From the NCBI GenBank assembly GCA_964396165.1, contig CAYNEF010000016.1, positions 10,700 through 74,699 on the forward strand: a stretch of 64,000 nt of DNA, given 5' to 3'. This document shows positions 29,249-38,289 of this stretch, piece after piece. Each line of letters starts with the position of its first letter. Position 1 is the stretch's first letter. The translations under genes and the position numbers were made by a program. Under the pieces are notes generated by a model that was given only the letters and a program-made list of their open reading frames with translations, ran no database searches and was not told the origin of the DNA. This DNA comes from CALCZU01 sp964396165. GTDB taxonomy: Bacteria; Bdellovibrionota; FAC87; UBA2466.

Positions 29249-29348
29249 NNNNNNNNNNNNNNNNNNNNNNNNNNNNNNNNNNNNNNNNNNNNNNNNNNNN
29301 NNNNNNNNNNNNNNNNNNNNNNNNNNNNNNNNNNNNNNNNNNNNNNNN
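29249..29348. other. Scaffold gap (100 N)
   Basis: There are exactly 100 N, the usual placeholder for a join of unknown size. It interrupts a minus-strand gene whose first codons are at 29407 and hides the promoter of the zinc-finger operon. Confidence 1.
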
Positions 29349-29407
29349 TTTGAGTCGACCACTTCTGTAGCTTTGCTCGAGTAGACGAGTAAAAATATTT
29401 TTTCCAT
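29349..29407 (-). CDS. 5' fragment of a gene, possibly BLUF domain
   Basis: Only the first 19 codons are visible before the gap: MEKIFLLVYSSKATEVVDS. A short hydrophobic strand followed by YSSKAT resembles the start of BLUF blue-light sensor domains (typically ..hliYxSxAt..). That is a weak hint from few residues. The gene runs leftward into the gap and its end is not in the window. Confidence 0.35.
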
Positions 29408-29461
29408 CTAATTACGTTATCGTTTTTTTATTTCTAGTCAATAAGGGATCAAGGAGAATAT

Positions 29462-30985
29462 TTAGGCGGCTTGCTTTGTAATAAATTGTTTTTGCTTAAG
29501 TGGTAATTCTAAAACGAAACAAGTATTGGGAGCGCTTCTATCGAGAAATAATGTCCCATAGTGATCTTGTGCGATGCCACGAGAAATGCTTAGACCGATG
29601 CCTGTTCCCTTGCCTACTTCTTTAGTCGTAAAGAACGGCTGCATTAATTTGTCAGCGATTTCTTTCGGTATTCCAGGACCGCTGTCAGTCACTGAAAAAC
29701 GGATGGTACCATTCACCGACTCTTCTACTGACACTCTTATCCATTTCTCTGACAAATTTTGTATCGCGTCGTAAGAGTTATTTATTAAGTTTAAAAGAAT
29801 TTGAGAAATTTGGGTCGCTCGGCAATCAAACTCCAAATCTGTCGGTATATCAATATGCACTTCCACTCCAGAGTTTTTCAGTTTTTCCTGACACAACCCC
29901 AAAGTATCATCTACAACGCTCGCTGCTTTTGTAGCGATAAAGGCATCGTTTGCATCGCTTCTGGAGAATGTTTTTAGTCCTTTGATAATCCTAGAAATGC
30001 GATGCGCAGTAGCTACCAATTTATCCAGATTTTTATCTAGGAGTTCTTTGTCGAGTTCTGGCTTGTGAATGAGCTTCTTTAAAGAATCTGCCTTGCCAAT
30101 AATAATCGCAAGTGGATTATTAATTTCGTGTGCAATTCCACCAGCCATTTCACCAAGCGATGCCATTTTTGCAGAAGTAATCATACTCTGTCTTTGGTCG
30201 CTTAGTTTTTTCTCGGCTTCAAGACGGTGGGTAATGTCTCTTGAAACGCCGACTGTCAGTATCACCTTATTGTTTTTATCAAAAATGGGAGCTTTGATCG
30301 TATGAAAATAGTGCACAAGTCCATCAAAACGTTTTACAGGTTCACAAGCAATATCGAGGGTCTTGCCTGTAGAGTATACATAGGCGTCATCTTGTACGTA
30401 TTTCTGTGTATAATCCGGCTCGCTAAAAGGAGCGTCGATGATATCTTTTAATTGCTCGTTCGACATTCCGTAATAATCGCGAAATGCTTTATTAGCCCAG
30501 CGGATTTTAGAACCTGCATCTTTTACAAGGACAAAATCAGGAATCGCATCGAGAACCTGAAAATAACTGTGTCTAGATTCTTCCAGTTCATGACGTACTT
30601 TCATTTTCGATGTGATATCAGTTGTCGTCCCAATGAGACGAACGGGGACACCTTTCGAATCTTTTATGATTTTAAGTCTGATTTTTGCCCAAAAAATGGT
30701 GCCGTCTTTTTTTCGCAATCTATAATTTGCCTCTGCTTTTCCGTTTTTAAAGCACTCTTCATTCGCTTTTAATGCAGTAGGGATATCCTCTTCTACAATC
30801 AGAGAAAACCCAAAGTTCTTATCTGCGTAATAGCAATCTGCAGGGTAGCCGAGTAATTTTTCGGTTACTTCTTCATTCATGTATTCAATCGAATGATCGG
30901 GAAGCGCGCAAACCCAAACAGGATCTGTGATATTTTCCAGTGTCTGCTTGAGCAGCTCTATGTCGTGAGAACGCGCAGGTTTCAT
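29462..30985 (-). CDS. PAS-PAS sensor histidine kinase
   Basis: The 507-aa soluble kinase has a first PAS domain (about 12-125, ending LIGTTTDITSKMK), a second PAS (about 140-255, ending VGVSRDITHRLEAE) and a HisKA dimer helix with MAGGIAHEINNPLAI (phospho-His near 285). The HATPase shows the N box LINNSYDAI, DSGPGIP, TTKEVGKGTGIGLSIS. No transmembrane helix or receiver domain is visible, so it probably senses a cytoplasmic or diffusible cue. No cognate regulator lies nearby. Confidence 0.93.
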   Translation of the reverse strand: MKPARSHDIELLKQTLENITDPVWVCALPDHSIEYMNEEVTEKLLGYPADCYYADKNFGFSLIVEEDIPTALKANEECFKNGKAEANYRLRKKDGTIFWAKIRLKIIKDSKGVPVRLIGTTTDITSKMKVRHELEESRHSYFQVLDAIPDFVLVKDAGSKIRWANKAFRDYYGMSNEQLKDIIDAPFSEPDYTQKYVQDDAYVYSTGKTLDIACEPVKRFDGLVHYFHTIKAPIFDKNNKVILTVGVSRDITHRLEAEKKLSDQRQSMITSAKMASLGEMAGGIAHEINNPLAIIIGKADSLKKLIHKPELDKELLDKNLDKLVATAHRISRIIKGLKTFSRSDANDAFIATKAASVVDDTLGLCQEKLKNSGVEVHIDIPTDLEFDCRATQISQILLNLINNSYDAIQNLSEKWIRVSVEESVNGTIRFSVTDSGPGIPKEIADKLMQPFFTTKEVGKGTGIGLSISRGIAQDHYGTLFLDRSAPNTCFVLELPLKQKQFITKQAA

Positions 30986-31075
30986 CCTCTACTTATCGGT
31001 AATTTTGGTTAAATTTTCGTAGTGAATTTCCGCGCTTCTACTCAGCGCATTAAGTTATGGATTCTCTGCAGTTTC

Positions 31076-31555
31076 TTACGTTAACTCTCTAAGTAATTTG
31101 CGGGCTTTTTTATCCACCTGGGAAAAGATGGCTTCAAGCGTAGAATGTTCAGATTTTGGGGAGTGGCCTTTTACCCATACAATATTCACAGATAGTTTAT
31201 CCATTACTTTGAAAAAACTTTTGTAGAGATCCGCATTTGCTAGAATCTGTCCTTTGCTCTGGCTTAAGTACTTATTTCTTTCCAAATTTTCGCGTCTTCC
31301 CAGAAGGTTTTCTATTGCTTTGCAATCGATAACAAGATGAATTTTTGATGAAGTAGGAATCTCACTGCTGTTTAAGGCTTCAAGACAGGAGATAAATTCA
31401 AGTCTTGCGATATTTTCACCATTCACTTTTTTGGTAATGATATCGCTATCAAAATTTTTGTTATTTTCTAATTGATTGAGAATCAGATAACAAATAACAC
31501 CTTTTTTTGTTTTAGGATCAAAACTCGCATCCGAAAAGACATAGTACTCTTTCAT
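31076..31555 (-). CDS. Ribonuclease H-like protein
   Basis: The 159-aa protein has an RNase HI fold: FSDASFDPKTKKG (first Asp), ARLEFISCLEAL (Glu), HLVIDCKAIENLLG (Asp) and NIVWVKGHSPKS followed by VDKKARKLLRE with the last Asp. The order and spacing match RNase HI-type enzymes that cut RNA in RNA-DNA hybrids. The strands are more divergent than in rnhA proper. Its ATG overlaps the stop of the preceding trhA-like gene as ATGA. Confidence 0.8.
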   Translation of the reverse strand: MKEYYVFSDASFDPKTKKGVICYLILNQLENNKNFDSDIITKKVNGENIARLEFISCLEALNSSEIPTSSKIHLVIDCKAIENLLGRRENLERNKYLSQSKGQILANADLYKSFFKVMDKLSVNIVWVKGHSPKSEHSTLEAIFSQVDKKARKLLRELT

Positions 31556-31629
31556 GCAAGAACGTATACGACGCTGATAAAATGGCAGATGCTTCCGCCC
31601 AGCACCATCAAGTGCCAGATCTCATGAAA
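31552..31629 (-). CDS. trhA: 3' end of TrhA/hemolysin III family membrane protein
   Basis: Reading leftward out of the gap gives 25 codons and TGA: FHEIWHLMVLGGSICHFISV then VYVLA. HE.WHL.V..GS..H is the conserved last helix of the PAQR/hemolysin III (TrhA/YqfA) family, including two metal-binding His. The 5' part is lost in the gap at 31630. Its stop overlaps the RNase H start. Confidence 0.8.
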   Translation of the reverse strand, partial: FHEIWHLMVLGGSICHFISVVYVLA

Positions 31630-31729
31630 NNNNNNNNNNNNNNNNNNNNNNNNNNNNNNNNNNNNNNNNNNNNNNNNNNNNNNNNNNNNNNNNNNNNNNN
31701 NNNNNNNNNNNNNNNNNNNNNNNNNNNNN
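31630..31729. other. Scaffold gap (100 N)
   Basis: There are exactly 100 N. It removes most of the trhA-like gene and perhaps the promoter region of the gene at 31767. Confidence 1.
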
Positions 31730-31766
31730 TACCTGCATTTAAATTAACAAACACATCGAGGTCACT

Positions 31767-32114
31767 ATGAAAAAGAAAAATTCAAATCTCACCCCTATCG
31801 ACAAATCCTTCCCCGATATCGGATCAATTATGGGAAGCTCAACCGGAGAAACAGAACAAATGCTAGTAAGCGGCGGATGGGCAGGTACTGACGATGCAAC
31901 CTCTACTTCGCTTAGCGATCAATTAGGTAATCCTCCCATGCCTGAGGAAGAAAAACCTCTCGCAACGATTAGACAAGATTTTGAAACAACATTGTTGCAG
32001 GCAGAGGAAGAACAACAAGAAGCAATGGAAGAAATTGCCGATGAACAAATTTTGCACGCAAGCGAGTTAAGTAAAAAAGTGCGCGAGCAGCCGCACACGC
32101 ATTCTCACAGGTAA
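31767..32114 (+). CDS. Hypothetical acidic, Glu-rich protein
   Basis: The 115-aa hydrophilic protein has no signal or membrane segment. The first half is Gly/Ser/Thr-rich (DIGSIMGSSTGETEQMLVSG); the second is a Glu/Gln-rich helix (LLQAEEEQQEAMEEIADEQILHASELSKK), probably coiled-coil, ending in HTHSHR. No family is recognised. The frame is continuous, starts after CGAGG and ends just before the convergent oxidase gene. Confidence 0.65.
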   Translation: MKKKNSNLTPIDKSFPDIGSIMGSSTGETEQMLVSGGWAGTDDATSTSLSDQLGNPPMPEEEKPLATIRQDFETTLLQAEEEQQEAMEEIADEQILHASELSKKVREQPHTHSHR

Positions 32115-32119
32115 CACTA

Positions 32120-34216
32120 TTAGAATTGAAATTGTAGGCCGGCGCCGATGCTATCTTCTGTCAGCATGATGCCGCCCGCCCATGTCCAATTGGGGGCAAA
32201 CATCAGCGTCACTTCAAATTCAGACTCCAGTCGCTGGCGAAGTGTGACATCGACATCAGTAAAAATATATTTTGTCCACTGAAACCGCTTTTCTAAATCC
32301 AGGCGAAAATCCGCCTTATGATCAATGAGTAAAGTCGCATGCACGAGCATCGGAAGGATGTATGTCGCTCCAACTACTGCTCTGTGATTATCTTCTACAC
32401 TTGTGCCACCCAATACAAGATTGAAAAACTGGCCAAACCATCTTCGATAAAAAAGATCTCCTTCCAGATTCCATGTTTCGTTTTTTCTCACCTCAAAGCG
32501 GCCGTCTATCTCGTCCCAAGTTTTAAATACACTTAATCTTGCCTGACCGTGATTGGTCGCAGCTTCCAGCATGCCTCGATAGTAGATATGATCGTGGTGG
32601 TGCGGATCATCGTGCTGCATATGCGCGACTTCAGGCCTTGGGGTATAGCTTAAATATTTAATCACTCGCGCCATTCCATTTTTCAAATGGTACAAGTTAT
32701 GGCAATGAAGCATCCACTCCCCTGGTTCATTGGCGTAAAATTCAATGACTCTAGTCCCATGTGGGGGCACATCTACCGTGTGTTTTAAAGGAGAGTAATC
32801 TCCCTTATCCGTAAGCACGCGAAAAAAATGGCCATGTAAATGCATCGGATGGTGCATCATCGTTTCATTTACGAAAGTAAAACGAACGACATCACCCTCT
32901 TTGATTTCAATAGTGCGATCTTGATGAATCGCCTTGCCGTTGATGTGCCAGATGTAGCGCTCCATGTCTCCGCCAAGTCTTAGTTCTAGGTCATAGCGAG
33001 GTGCATTTTTCGGAAGCAGTGTACTTTTTAATGCCTTTAAATTGTCTACGGTAAGAGTTTCTATTTTTGTTTCGTTCATTGCAGACATGTCGTGCCCTGC
33101 ATGCTCCCCGCTCATCGTGGACATATCGTGCCCTGCATGTTCTCCGCTCATTGCGGACATGTCATGCCCTGCGTGTGCGCCATGATTATGGTGTGCACTA
33201 TGATCCATCGTCGCGTACATATCTGGAAAGGGTTTTAGAGGTGCCAATACATTTTGCCCTTCCCCTATCCAAGCTGATGCAGTGCCTGTTCCATCTTGCG
33301 CCGTAATTTTTAATTCATAATTTTTCTTCTCTGGGACGGTAAAGAGAATGTCATAGGTCTCAGCCATTCCCATTAAAATTTCTTTTGCTTTTACGGGAGT
33401 AACATCGATTCCGTCCGCAGAAACTACCTGCACTTGCTCGTTCCCTAGTGCCACATGGAAATAAGTCGAGGCGGCAGCATTGATCAGTCGAATGCGGATG
33501 CGATCTCCGGCCTTTGCTTTTACTAATTGAGAATCGGTCTTACCATTAATTAAAAAAGCATCGTAACCGACATCAGAAAAATCCATTCCTCCCATGCGGG
33601 TCCATTCATTGTAGAAGTAATTACCCAGTGCACCTGCTTGCAGGGCGCCAAACCACGAGCGCATCGTACCTTTTTTATACAAATAATAATCCCCGTCTTT
33701 TCTTAAATTTTTTAAAATAGAAAGTGCGTCTTCATCGGACCAATCACTTAAGACAGCAACGGCCTCTTTGTCGTACTTTAGTGTTTTTACTTTCGGCTGA
33801 ATGACAAAAGCGCCGTACACACCTTTTTGTTCCTGCACATTTGTGTGCGAGTGGTACCAATACGTACCGGACTGTCGGATAGGGAATCGAAAAACAAAAC
33901 TTTCTCCACTGTGAATCGTAGGCGTCGTCACATATGGTACGCCGTCCATTTCAACGGGTAATAAAATGCCATGCCAGTGAAGGGATAATTCCTGATTGGG
34001 GATCTGATTGCGTACGGTGATTTCTGCCTCATCGCCTTCGGTAAAATCTAAAGTAGGGGCCGGGATTTGATCATTGATTGCGATTGCAAAGTCTACCGCT
34101 TTTTTCCCACTTAAATTCACCTGTTTTTGTTTTGCAACAAGTTCATAACGGACTATTTTTGCATTTGCTTGCATGCAAATAAAGAGAAGCCAAAACACTA
34201 CAATTATTTTATTCAT
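32120..34216 (-). CDS. copA: CopA-type multicopper oxidase with C-terminal outer-membrane-barrel-like extension
   Basis: The 698-aa protein has a signal peptide (VVFWLLFICMQANAK), a Cu-oxidase N-domain with SLHWHGILLP and YWYHSHTNVQEQ, and a His/Met-rich insert of repeats HAGHDMSxMSGE (about residues 340-385). The C-terminal cupredoxin domain has HHPMHLHGHFF and MLHCHNLYHLKNGM, so all four copper motifs are present. CopA/PcoA proteins end soon after that. Here about 170 residues follow, with alternating aromatic strands and a terminal Phe (GAGLQFQF), reminiscent of CopB/PcoB barrels. It follows the Cu+ ATPase with an ATGA overlap. The role is periplasmic Cu(I) oxidation and detoxification; outer-membrane tethering is inferred. 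Confidence 0.9.
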   Translation of the reverse strand: MNKIIVVFWLLFICMQANAKIVRYELVAKQKQVNLSGKKAVDFAIAINDQIPAPTLDFTEGDEAEITVRNQIPNQELSLHWHGILLPVEMDGVPYVTTPTIHSGESFVFRFPIRQSGTYWYHSHTNVQEQKGVYGAFVIQPKVKTLKYDKEAVAVLSDWSDEDALSILKNLRKDGDYYLYKKGTMRSWFGALQAGALGNYFYNEWTRMGGMDFSDVGYDAFLINGKTDSQLVKAKAGDRIRIRLINAAASTYFHVALGNEQVQVVSADGIDVTPVKAKEILMGMAETYDILFTVPEKKNYELKITAQDGTGTASAWIGEGQNVLAPLKPFPDMYATMDHSAHHNHGAHAGHDMSAMSGEHAGHDMSTMSGEHAGHDMSAMNETKIETLTVDNLKALKSTLLPKNAPRYDLELRLGGDMERYIWHINGKAIHQDRTIEIKEGDVVRFTFVNETMMHHPMHLHGHFFRVLTDKGDYSPLKHTVDVPPHGTRVIEFYANEPGEWMLHCHNLYHLKNGMARVIKYLSYTPRPEVAHMQHDDPHHHDHIYYRGMLEAATNHGQARLSVFKTWDEIDGRFEVRKNETWNLEGDLFYRRWFGQFFNLVLGGTSVEDNHRAVVGATYILPMLVHATLLIDHKADFRLDLEKRFQWTKYIFTDVDVTLRQRLESEFEVTLMFAPNWTWAGGIMLTEDSIGAGLQFQF
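33075..33220. repeat. Imperfect tandem repeat encoding His/Met copper-binding motifs
   Basis: About three copies of a 42-bp unit within the oxidase gene encode HAGHDMS.MSGE on the minus strand, followed by a degenerate His-rich unit. His and Met side chains bind copper. Expansion and contraction by slippage are likely. Confidence 0.75.
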
Positions 34217-36513
34217 AATTTTACTTTCCTTAATCTCAATGCATTTCCGATAACCGAAACAGAACTTAAACTCATTGCGGCACTAGCAATCATAGGGCTC
34301 AAGAGAATGCCAAAGAACGGAAATAAAATTCCGGCAGCAATCGGTACACCCAATAAATTGTAGAAAAATGCAAAAAACAAATTTTGGCGAATATTTCGTA
34401 TTGTAAACTGGCTGAGCTTACGTGCGCGAACAATCCCGCGCAAGTCCCCCTTGACCAAAGTAATACCCGCACTTTGAATGGCAACGTCCGTTCCTGTTCC
34501 CATGGCGATTCCCACGTGGGCTTCTGCGAGTGCCGGCGCGTCGTTTACCCCATCACCAGCCATCGCAACTTTATTCCCTTGTGCTTTGAGTTCTCGAATG
34601 ACTTCTAATTTTCGCTGAGGCAATACTCCTGCCTCATGTTCTTGAATTCCCAGTTTTTCTGCTACGTATTTGGCAGTGCCAGGGTGATCCCCTGTCAGCA
34701 TGACAAGCCTTAAGCCAGAGTCAGTTAACAATCGAATGGCTTCGCTGCTGGACTCTTTGATCGGATCCATAACACCCAAAAGCCCCGCGGCCTTTCCGTC
34801 TATCCCAAGAAAAAGAACTGTTTGCCCCTGACTTCTTAAGACTTCTGCTTTTTCGACAAGCAATGCTGTATCAATTAAGTCTCGTTCAAAAAGTTTCTGG
34901 TTTCCTAGAATAACTTTTTTGCCAGTCCATTTTCCTATAACGCCTTCTCCGGTAACAGATTGAAAATCTGAAATCACTCCCAAAGAAATGCCAAATTCTT
35001 TTGTGCCCTCAAGTACGGCATGCGCTAAAGGGTGTTCGCTATTTTTTTCAAGCGCTGATGCGACTTCCAAAATTTCGTTCTTACTAAAGCCAGAAAAAGC
35101 TTCGACGGTTATAAGCTTGGGTTTTCCTTCTGTCAGCGTTCCTGTTTTATCTAAGATAAGTATATTCACTTTTTCCAAAGTCTCTAAAGCTTCTGCATTT
35201 CGAAAAAGAACGCCATTCTCCGCTCCCTTTCCTGTTGCCACCATGATGGACATGGGAGTGGCAAGGCCTAAAGCACATGGGCAAGCGATAATCAAAACAG
35301 CTACTGCGTTCACAAGTGCATACGTATAAGCCGGCTCTGGTCCCCAAACCGCCCAGACGATCGCTGTGAGTACTGCAACGATAATCACTGCAGGTACAAA
35401 ATACGCTGCGGCTAGATCGGCGAGTCTTTGTATGGGAGCACGGCTGCGTTGCGCCTCTCCGACCATTTTTACTATTTGTGCAAGTACCGTATCACTCCCG
35501 ATTTTTTTTGCCTGCATTACGAAACTACCGGTTTGGTTGGTTGTGCCCGCAGTTACTTTTTCTCCCGATTGTTTTTGTACGGGAATACTTTCGCCTGTAA
35601 TCATGGATTCATCGACAGAGCTTTTTCCCTCAAGAACGATCCCATCTACCGGTATTTGCTCTCCGGGTCTTACTCTGAGTTTGTCTTCTACTTGCACGCT
35701 TTCGATTAAAACATCTTCTTCGCTATTTCCGACGATGCGTCTTGCCGTCTTAGGTGCTAGTTTTAAAAGCGCTTTGATTGCGGAACTTGTTTGACCTCTC
35801 GCTTTTAGCTCCAGTACTTGTCCAAAAATAACAAGTGTAATGATGACTGCTGCGGCTTCAAAATACACTCCTACTTGTCCCGAATGGTTTAGAAATTGAG
35901 AAGGGAAAATCCCCGGAAACAGTGTCGCTACTACACTGTACGCGTAGGCAACTCCTGTTCCCAAGGCTATCAAAGTAAACATATTCAGGTTTTTATTTTT
36001 AACCGAGTCAAAACCTCTTACGAAAAACGGAAGCCCACCCCAAAGCACAACGGGGCTTGCCAAAGCAAGCTGCACATAATTCATTACAGGGCCTTCTACT
36101 AACATACCGTTTTTGAGAAACATCTCACTCATTGCGAGCAGTAAAAGCGGAAGACTTAAAAAAGTACTCGCTTTTAATCTTCGCACCATGTCGATGAGCT
36201 CATGATTGGGGGCTTCCTCCAAAGAAACTTCGGTCGGCTCAAGTGCCATGCCACACTTGGGGCAACTGCCCGGTCCTTTTTGTTTTATCTCCGGGTGCAT
36301 GGGACAAGTATATAAGGCGTCTACTGCGTTAGCTTGTTTCGGTGGTGGTGGCTTTGTTTCTACAAAAGAAGATGGATCGCTTTGAAATTTATTCTTGCAA
36401 TGGTCACTGCAAAAATAATAGTCCACTCCTTGATACGAAATTTTGCGCGGGGAATTTAATTCCACTTTCATGCCGCATATAGGATCTATGGCAAACGCTT
36501 TATCTGAATTCAT
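34213..36513 (-). CDS. Cu+-type P1B ATPase with YHS and heavy-metal-binding N-domains
   Basis: The 766-aa ATPase has an N-terminal YHS domain (DPICGMKVE ... YYFCSDHCKNKF, about 10-50), then a His/Cys heavy-metal-binding domain (YTCPMHPEIKQKGPGSCPKCGMALEP, about 68-95) in place of a classic CXXC HMA domain. Then come the membrane CPCALGLATP motif, phospho-Asp DKTGTLTEGK, HP motif SEHPLAHA and GDGVNDAPALAEA. This class exports Cu+ (or Ag+) from the cytoplasm. A MerR-type dyad lies about 28 bp upstream of the start. The oxidase gene downstream overlaps by ATGA. Confidence 0.95.
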   Translation of the reverse strand: MNSDKAFAIDPICGMKVELNSPRKISYQGVDYYFCSDHCKNKFQSDPSSFVETKPPPPKQANAVDALYTCPMHPEIKQKGPGSCPKCGMALEPTEVSLEEAPNHELIDMVRRLKASTFLSLPLLLLAMSEMFLKNGMLVEGPVMNYVQLALASPVVLWGGLPFFVRGFDSVKNKNLNMFTLIALGTGVAYAYSVVATLFPGIFPSQFLNHSGQVGVYFEAAAVIITLVIFGQVLELKARGQTSSAIKALLKLAPKTARRIVGNSEEDVLIESVQVEDKLRVRPGEQIPVDGIVLEGKSSVDESMITGESIPVQKQSGEKVTAGTTNQTGSFVMQAKKIGSDTVLAQIVKMVGEAQRSRAPIQRLADLAAAYFVPAVIIVAVLTAIVWAVWGPEPAYTYALVNAVAVLIIACPCALGLATPMSIMVATGKGAENGVLFRNAEALETLEKVNILILDKTGTLTEGKPKLITVEAFSGFSKNEILEVASALEKNSEHPLAHAVLEGTKEFGISLGVISDFQSVTGEGVIGKWTGKKVILGNQKLFERDLIDTALLVEKAEVLRSQGQTVLFLGIDGKAAGLLGVMDPIKESSSEAIRLLTDSGLRLVMLTGDHPGTAKYVAEKLGIQEHEAGVLPQRKLEVIRELKAQGNKVAMAGDGVNDAPALAEAHVGIAMGTGTDVAIQSAGITLVKGDLRGIVRARKLSQFTIRNIRQNLFFAFFYNLLGVPIAAGILFPFFGILLSPMIASAAMSLSSVSVIGNALRLRKVKL

Positions 36514-36540
36514 TTATTTCGCTCCACAGCCGTTGATAAG

Positions 36541-36555
36541 CCTCCACTTTAGAGG
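36541..36555 (-). promoter_or_regulatory. MerR-family (CueR-like) operator candidate upstream of copper operon
   Basis: On the minus strand the sequence is CCTCTAAAGTGGAGG, a dyad of CCTC and GAGG arms with a seven-base spacer. It sits in ACCTC..GAGGCTTATCA context like the stretched -35/-10 spacer of MerR, CueR and CadR targets. It lies 28-42 bp upstream of the ATPase start. No MerR-family gene is in the window, so the regulator would be elsewhere. Confidence 0.55.
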
Positions 36556-36647
36556 TTACTTACACATTAACGCTATGGAGCTAAAGTATGAAGCGATATT
36601 TCAAAATTACTGCTGTGATTGCTACTATAATCACATTCTAATCCTAG

Positions 36648-37583
36648 TTAATTCTTCATCCATTCGGGATCGTTTTGTAGCAAGTGAAGCCTAAATTTTT
36701 CTTTTTTCTCTTCGTGCGATAATCCGGTCACTCTTGCGACTCTGTCTAAAAGACCAAACGCATCGACGACTGGACCAATGGCGCTTGTGACACCATCCCC
36801 GCCAATGCCGGCAATACCGATACCGTAGCTTTTTTGGCCTTTGCGGTAAAAATATAATTTGCCGCCTGATACCATTTGTTTTCGTGTGCTTGATTGAGAA
36901 GAACTTCCCAGTAAAAGCGGCATACCTATTTCCCATTCTAAAAGCATGGCAACTTTCAAGGGAGTCTTTCCGATGGGAAATGGTAGGGTATGAGAAAATA
37001 TGCGTCTAAAAAATTTTTTCGTCCATACTGTCAGATAATTTGAATTACCCGAGATACGACTTTTTTCTTTTTGGTAATTTCCTTTTTCATCAAAGTAGAG
37101 TGTCGCTTGAACTCTTCCTTGAATATCGTTTTCAATAAACTCTCTGGGAAAAGTAAGCGCCTCATCGATATACTCGTGAAAATGACTTAATATGCCCGTG
37201 TACTTTAGGGACTCTAGGGGAACGGCCCATCTGCCTCCTCTACCGTCGGACATCCCCTCGGGAGTTCCCAATTCCACAGCTTTAGGGTTCCCTCCTAAAT
37301 CAAGCGTGGCATTGGGATCTACCCGAAAGGCGCCCATGCGGACCCCTCCGCTTCCGGAGAGAGTCAGAGCAGATTGGGATTTTCGATTACTAAAAGAATC
37401 ACCTCTCTTTCGATGAGAACCTTGTGGAGCAACCACGCGTTCCACTTCATAAATGCGAGAGAGGTTTTGAGTGGCTAGATGCCCTTCCTTGCTCAAACAA
37501 AACAAAGCGGCATGCAGACTGACAGAGAGAACAAGAAAAACTGCACCTTGATTCTTCCGCCACCTTAACCACCCGAACCTCAT
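36648..37583 (-). CDS. TonB-like protein with N-terminal membrane anchor
   Basis: The 311-aa protein has an N-terminal hydrophobic helix (about 14-32, AVFLVLSVSLHAALFCL) after a basic start. A Gly/Ser-rich periplasmic linker follows. The domain at about 140-235 (FPREFIENDIQGRVQATLYFDEKGNY) has the PxxxxxxxxGxVxxxxxxxxxG pattern of TonB C-terminal domains. The conserved residue pattern is looser than in true TonB and no ExbBD genes are nearby. The C-terminal 60 residues (KSYGIGIAGIGGDGVTS) are unusual. Best described as a TonB/AgmX-like protein. Confidence 0.6.
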   Translation of the reverse strand: MRFGWLRWRKNQGAVFLVLSVSLHAALFCLSKEGHLATQNLSRIYEVERVVAPQGSHRKRGDSFSNRKSQSALTLSGSGGVRMGAFRVDPNATLDLGGNPKAVELGTPEGMSDGRGGRWAVPLESLKYTGILSHFHEYIDEALTFPREFIENDIQGRVQATLYFDEKGNYQKEKSRISGNSNYLTVWTKKFFRRIFSHTLPFPIGKTPLKVAMLLEWEIGMPLLLGSSSQSSTRKQMVSGGKLYFYRKGQKSYGIGIAGIGGDGVTSAIGPVVDAFGLLDRVARVTGLSHEEKKEKFRLHLLQNDPEWMKN

Positions 37584-37636
37584 CTACTACTAAAGACGGG
37601 GGAACTCTAAAAAAAGTGACGAAAAGAAGTCTTAAG

Positions 37637-38188
37637 TTATTTTGCGGTTTCGGTGAGATTTTTTAAGTTGGATAGTCCTTGGTCAAAAATAGGACCAATC
37701 ATTTTTTCCTGGCTCATAAAAAAGCAAACGACTCTGCAGAGAAAAGTATTTTGTCCCGTAACGCTCCATGTGACAACGCTCTTGCCCTCTTTAGGCTCAA
37801 TGGAAATGACGGCAGTTTGTTCCATCGTGAAGGGCTTTACGAAAACTAATTTTGTCGTAACCGATTTACTCGGAACACTTTCGATAATAGTGGCACTGCC
37901 TGTACCAAGTTTTTCACCGTCTACCCAGCTTGTGACAGAGCCGACACCTTCTGCGCTTCCGGAATAAGTCATTTTGGCTTTGGGATCTAGTTTTGACCAC
38001 GGGCTCCAGGCCTCGAATAGTTTTGCATTATTTAAGTAGGGGAATATTTTTTCAGCTGGTGCGTCGATACTGATCTCACGCGATAACTTGTAGTTGGGAT
38101 CTTGAAACGCGATGTAGCCCATAAAAACGGCAATCCCGATGACCAGTACAATCAGTGCTTTTGTGATGTAGCTAATGCTTCCGCCCAT
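37637..38188 (-). CDS. Membrane-anchored SRPBCC (polyketide cyclase-like) protein
   Basis: ATG 38188 with an AGGGG site gives 183 aa; the open frame upstream lacks a ribosome site. One transmembrane helix (about 6-28, ITKALIVLVIGIAVFMGYIAF) precedes an SRPBCC domain: LSREISIDAPAEKIFPYLNN, WSPWSKLDPKAKMTYSG, and the C-terminal helix SQEKMIGPIFDQGLSNLKNL. The pattern (YSG..GVGS...W) is that of the polyketide_cyc2 group. The ligand is unknown. Confidence 0.85.
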   Translation of the reverse strand: MGGSISYITKALIVLVIGIAVFMGYIAFQDPNYKLSREISIDAPAEKIFPYLNNAKLFEAWSPWSKLDPKAKMTYSGSAEGVGSVTSWVDGEKLGTGSATIIESVPSKSVTTKLVFVKPFTMEQTAVISIEPKEGKSVVTWSVTGQNTFLCRVVCFFMSQEKMIGPIFDQGLSNLKNLTETAK

Positions 38189-38289
38189 GACGTATTCCCC
38201 TTTTTTTGATTTAACAGTCCTCCTATTGTACCCTTTCACGTGCAAATTTAAACCGTGAGTGCTACCTTTTTAGGTAACTACCTGGGGGA

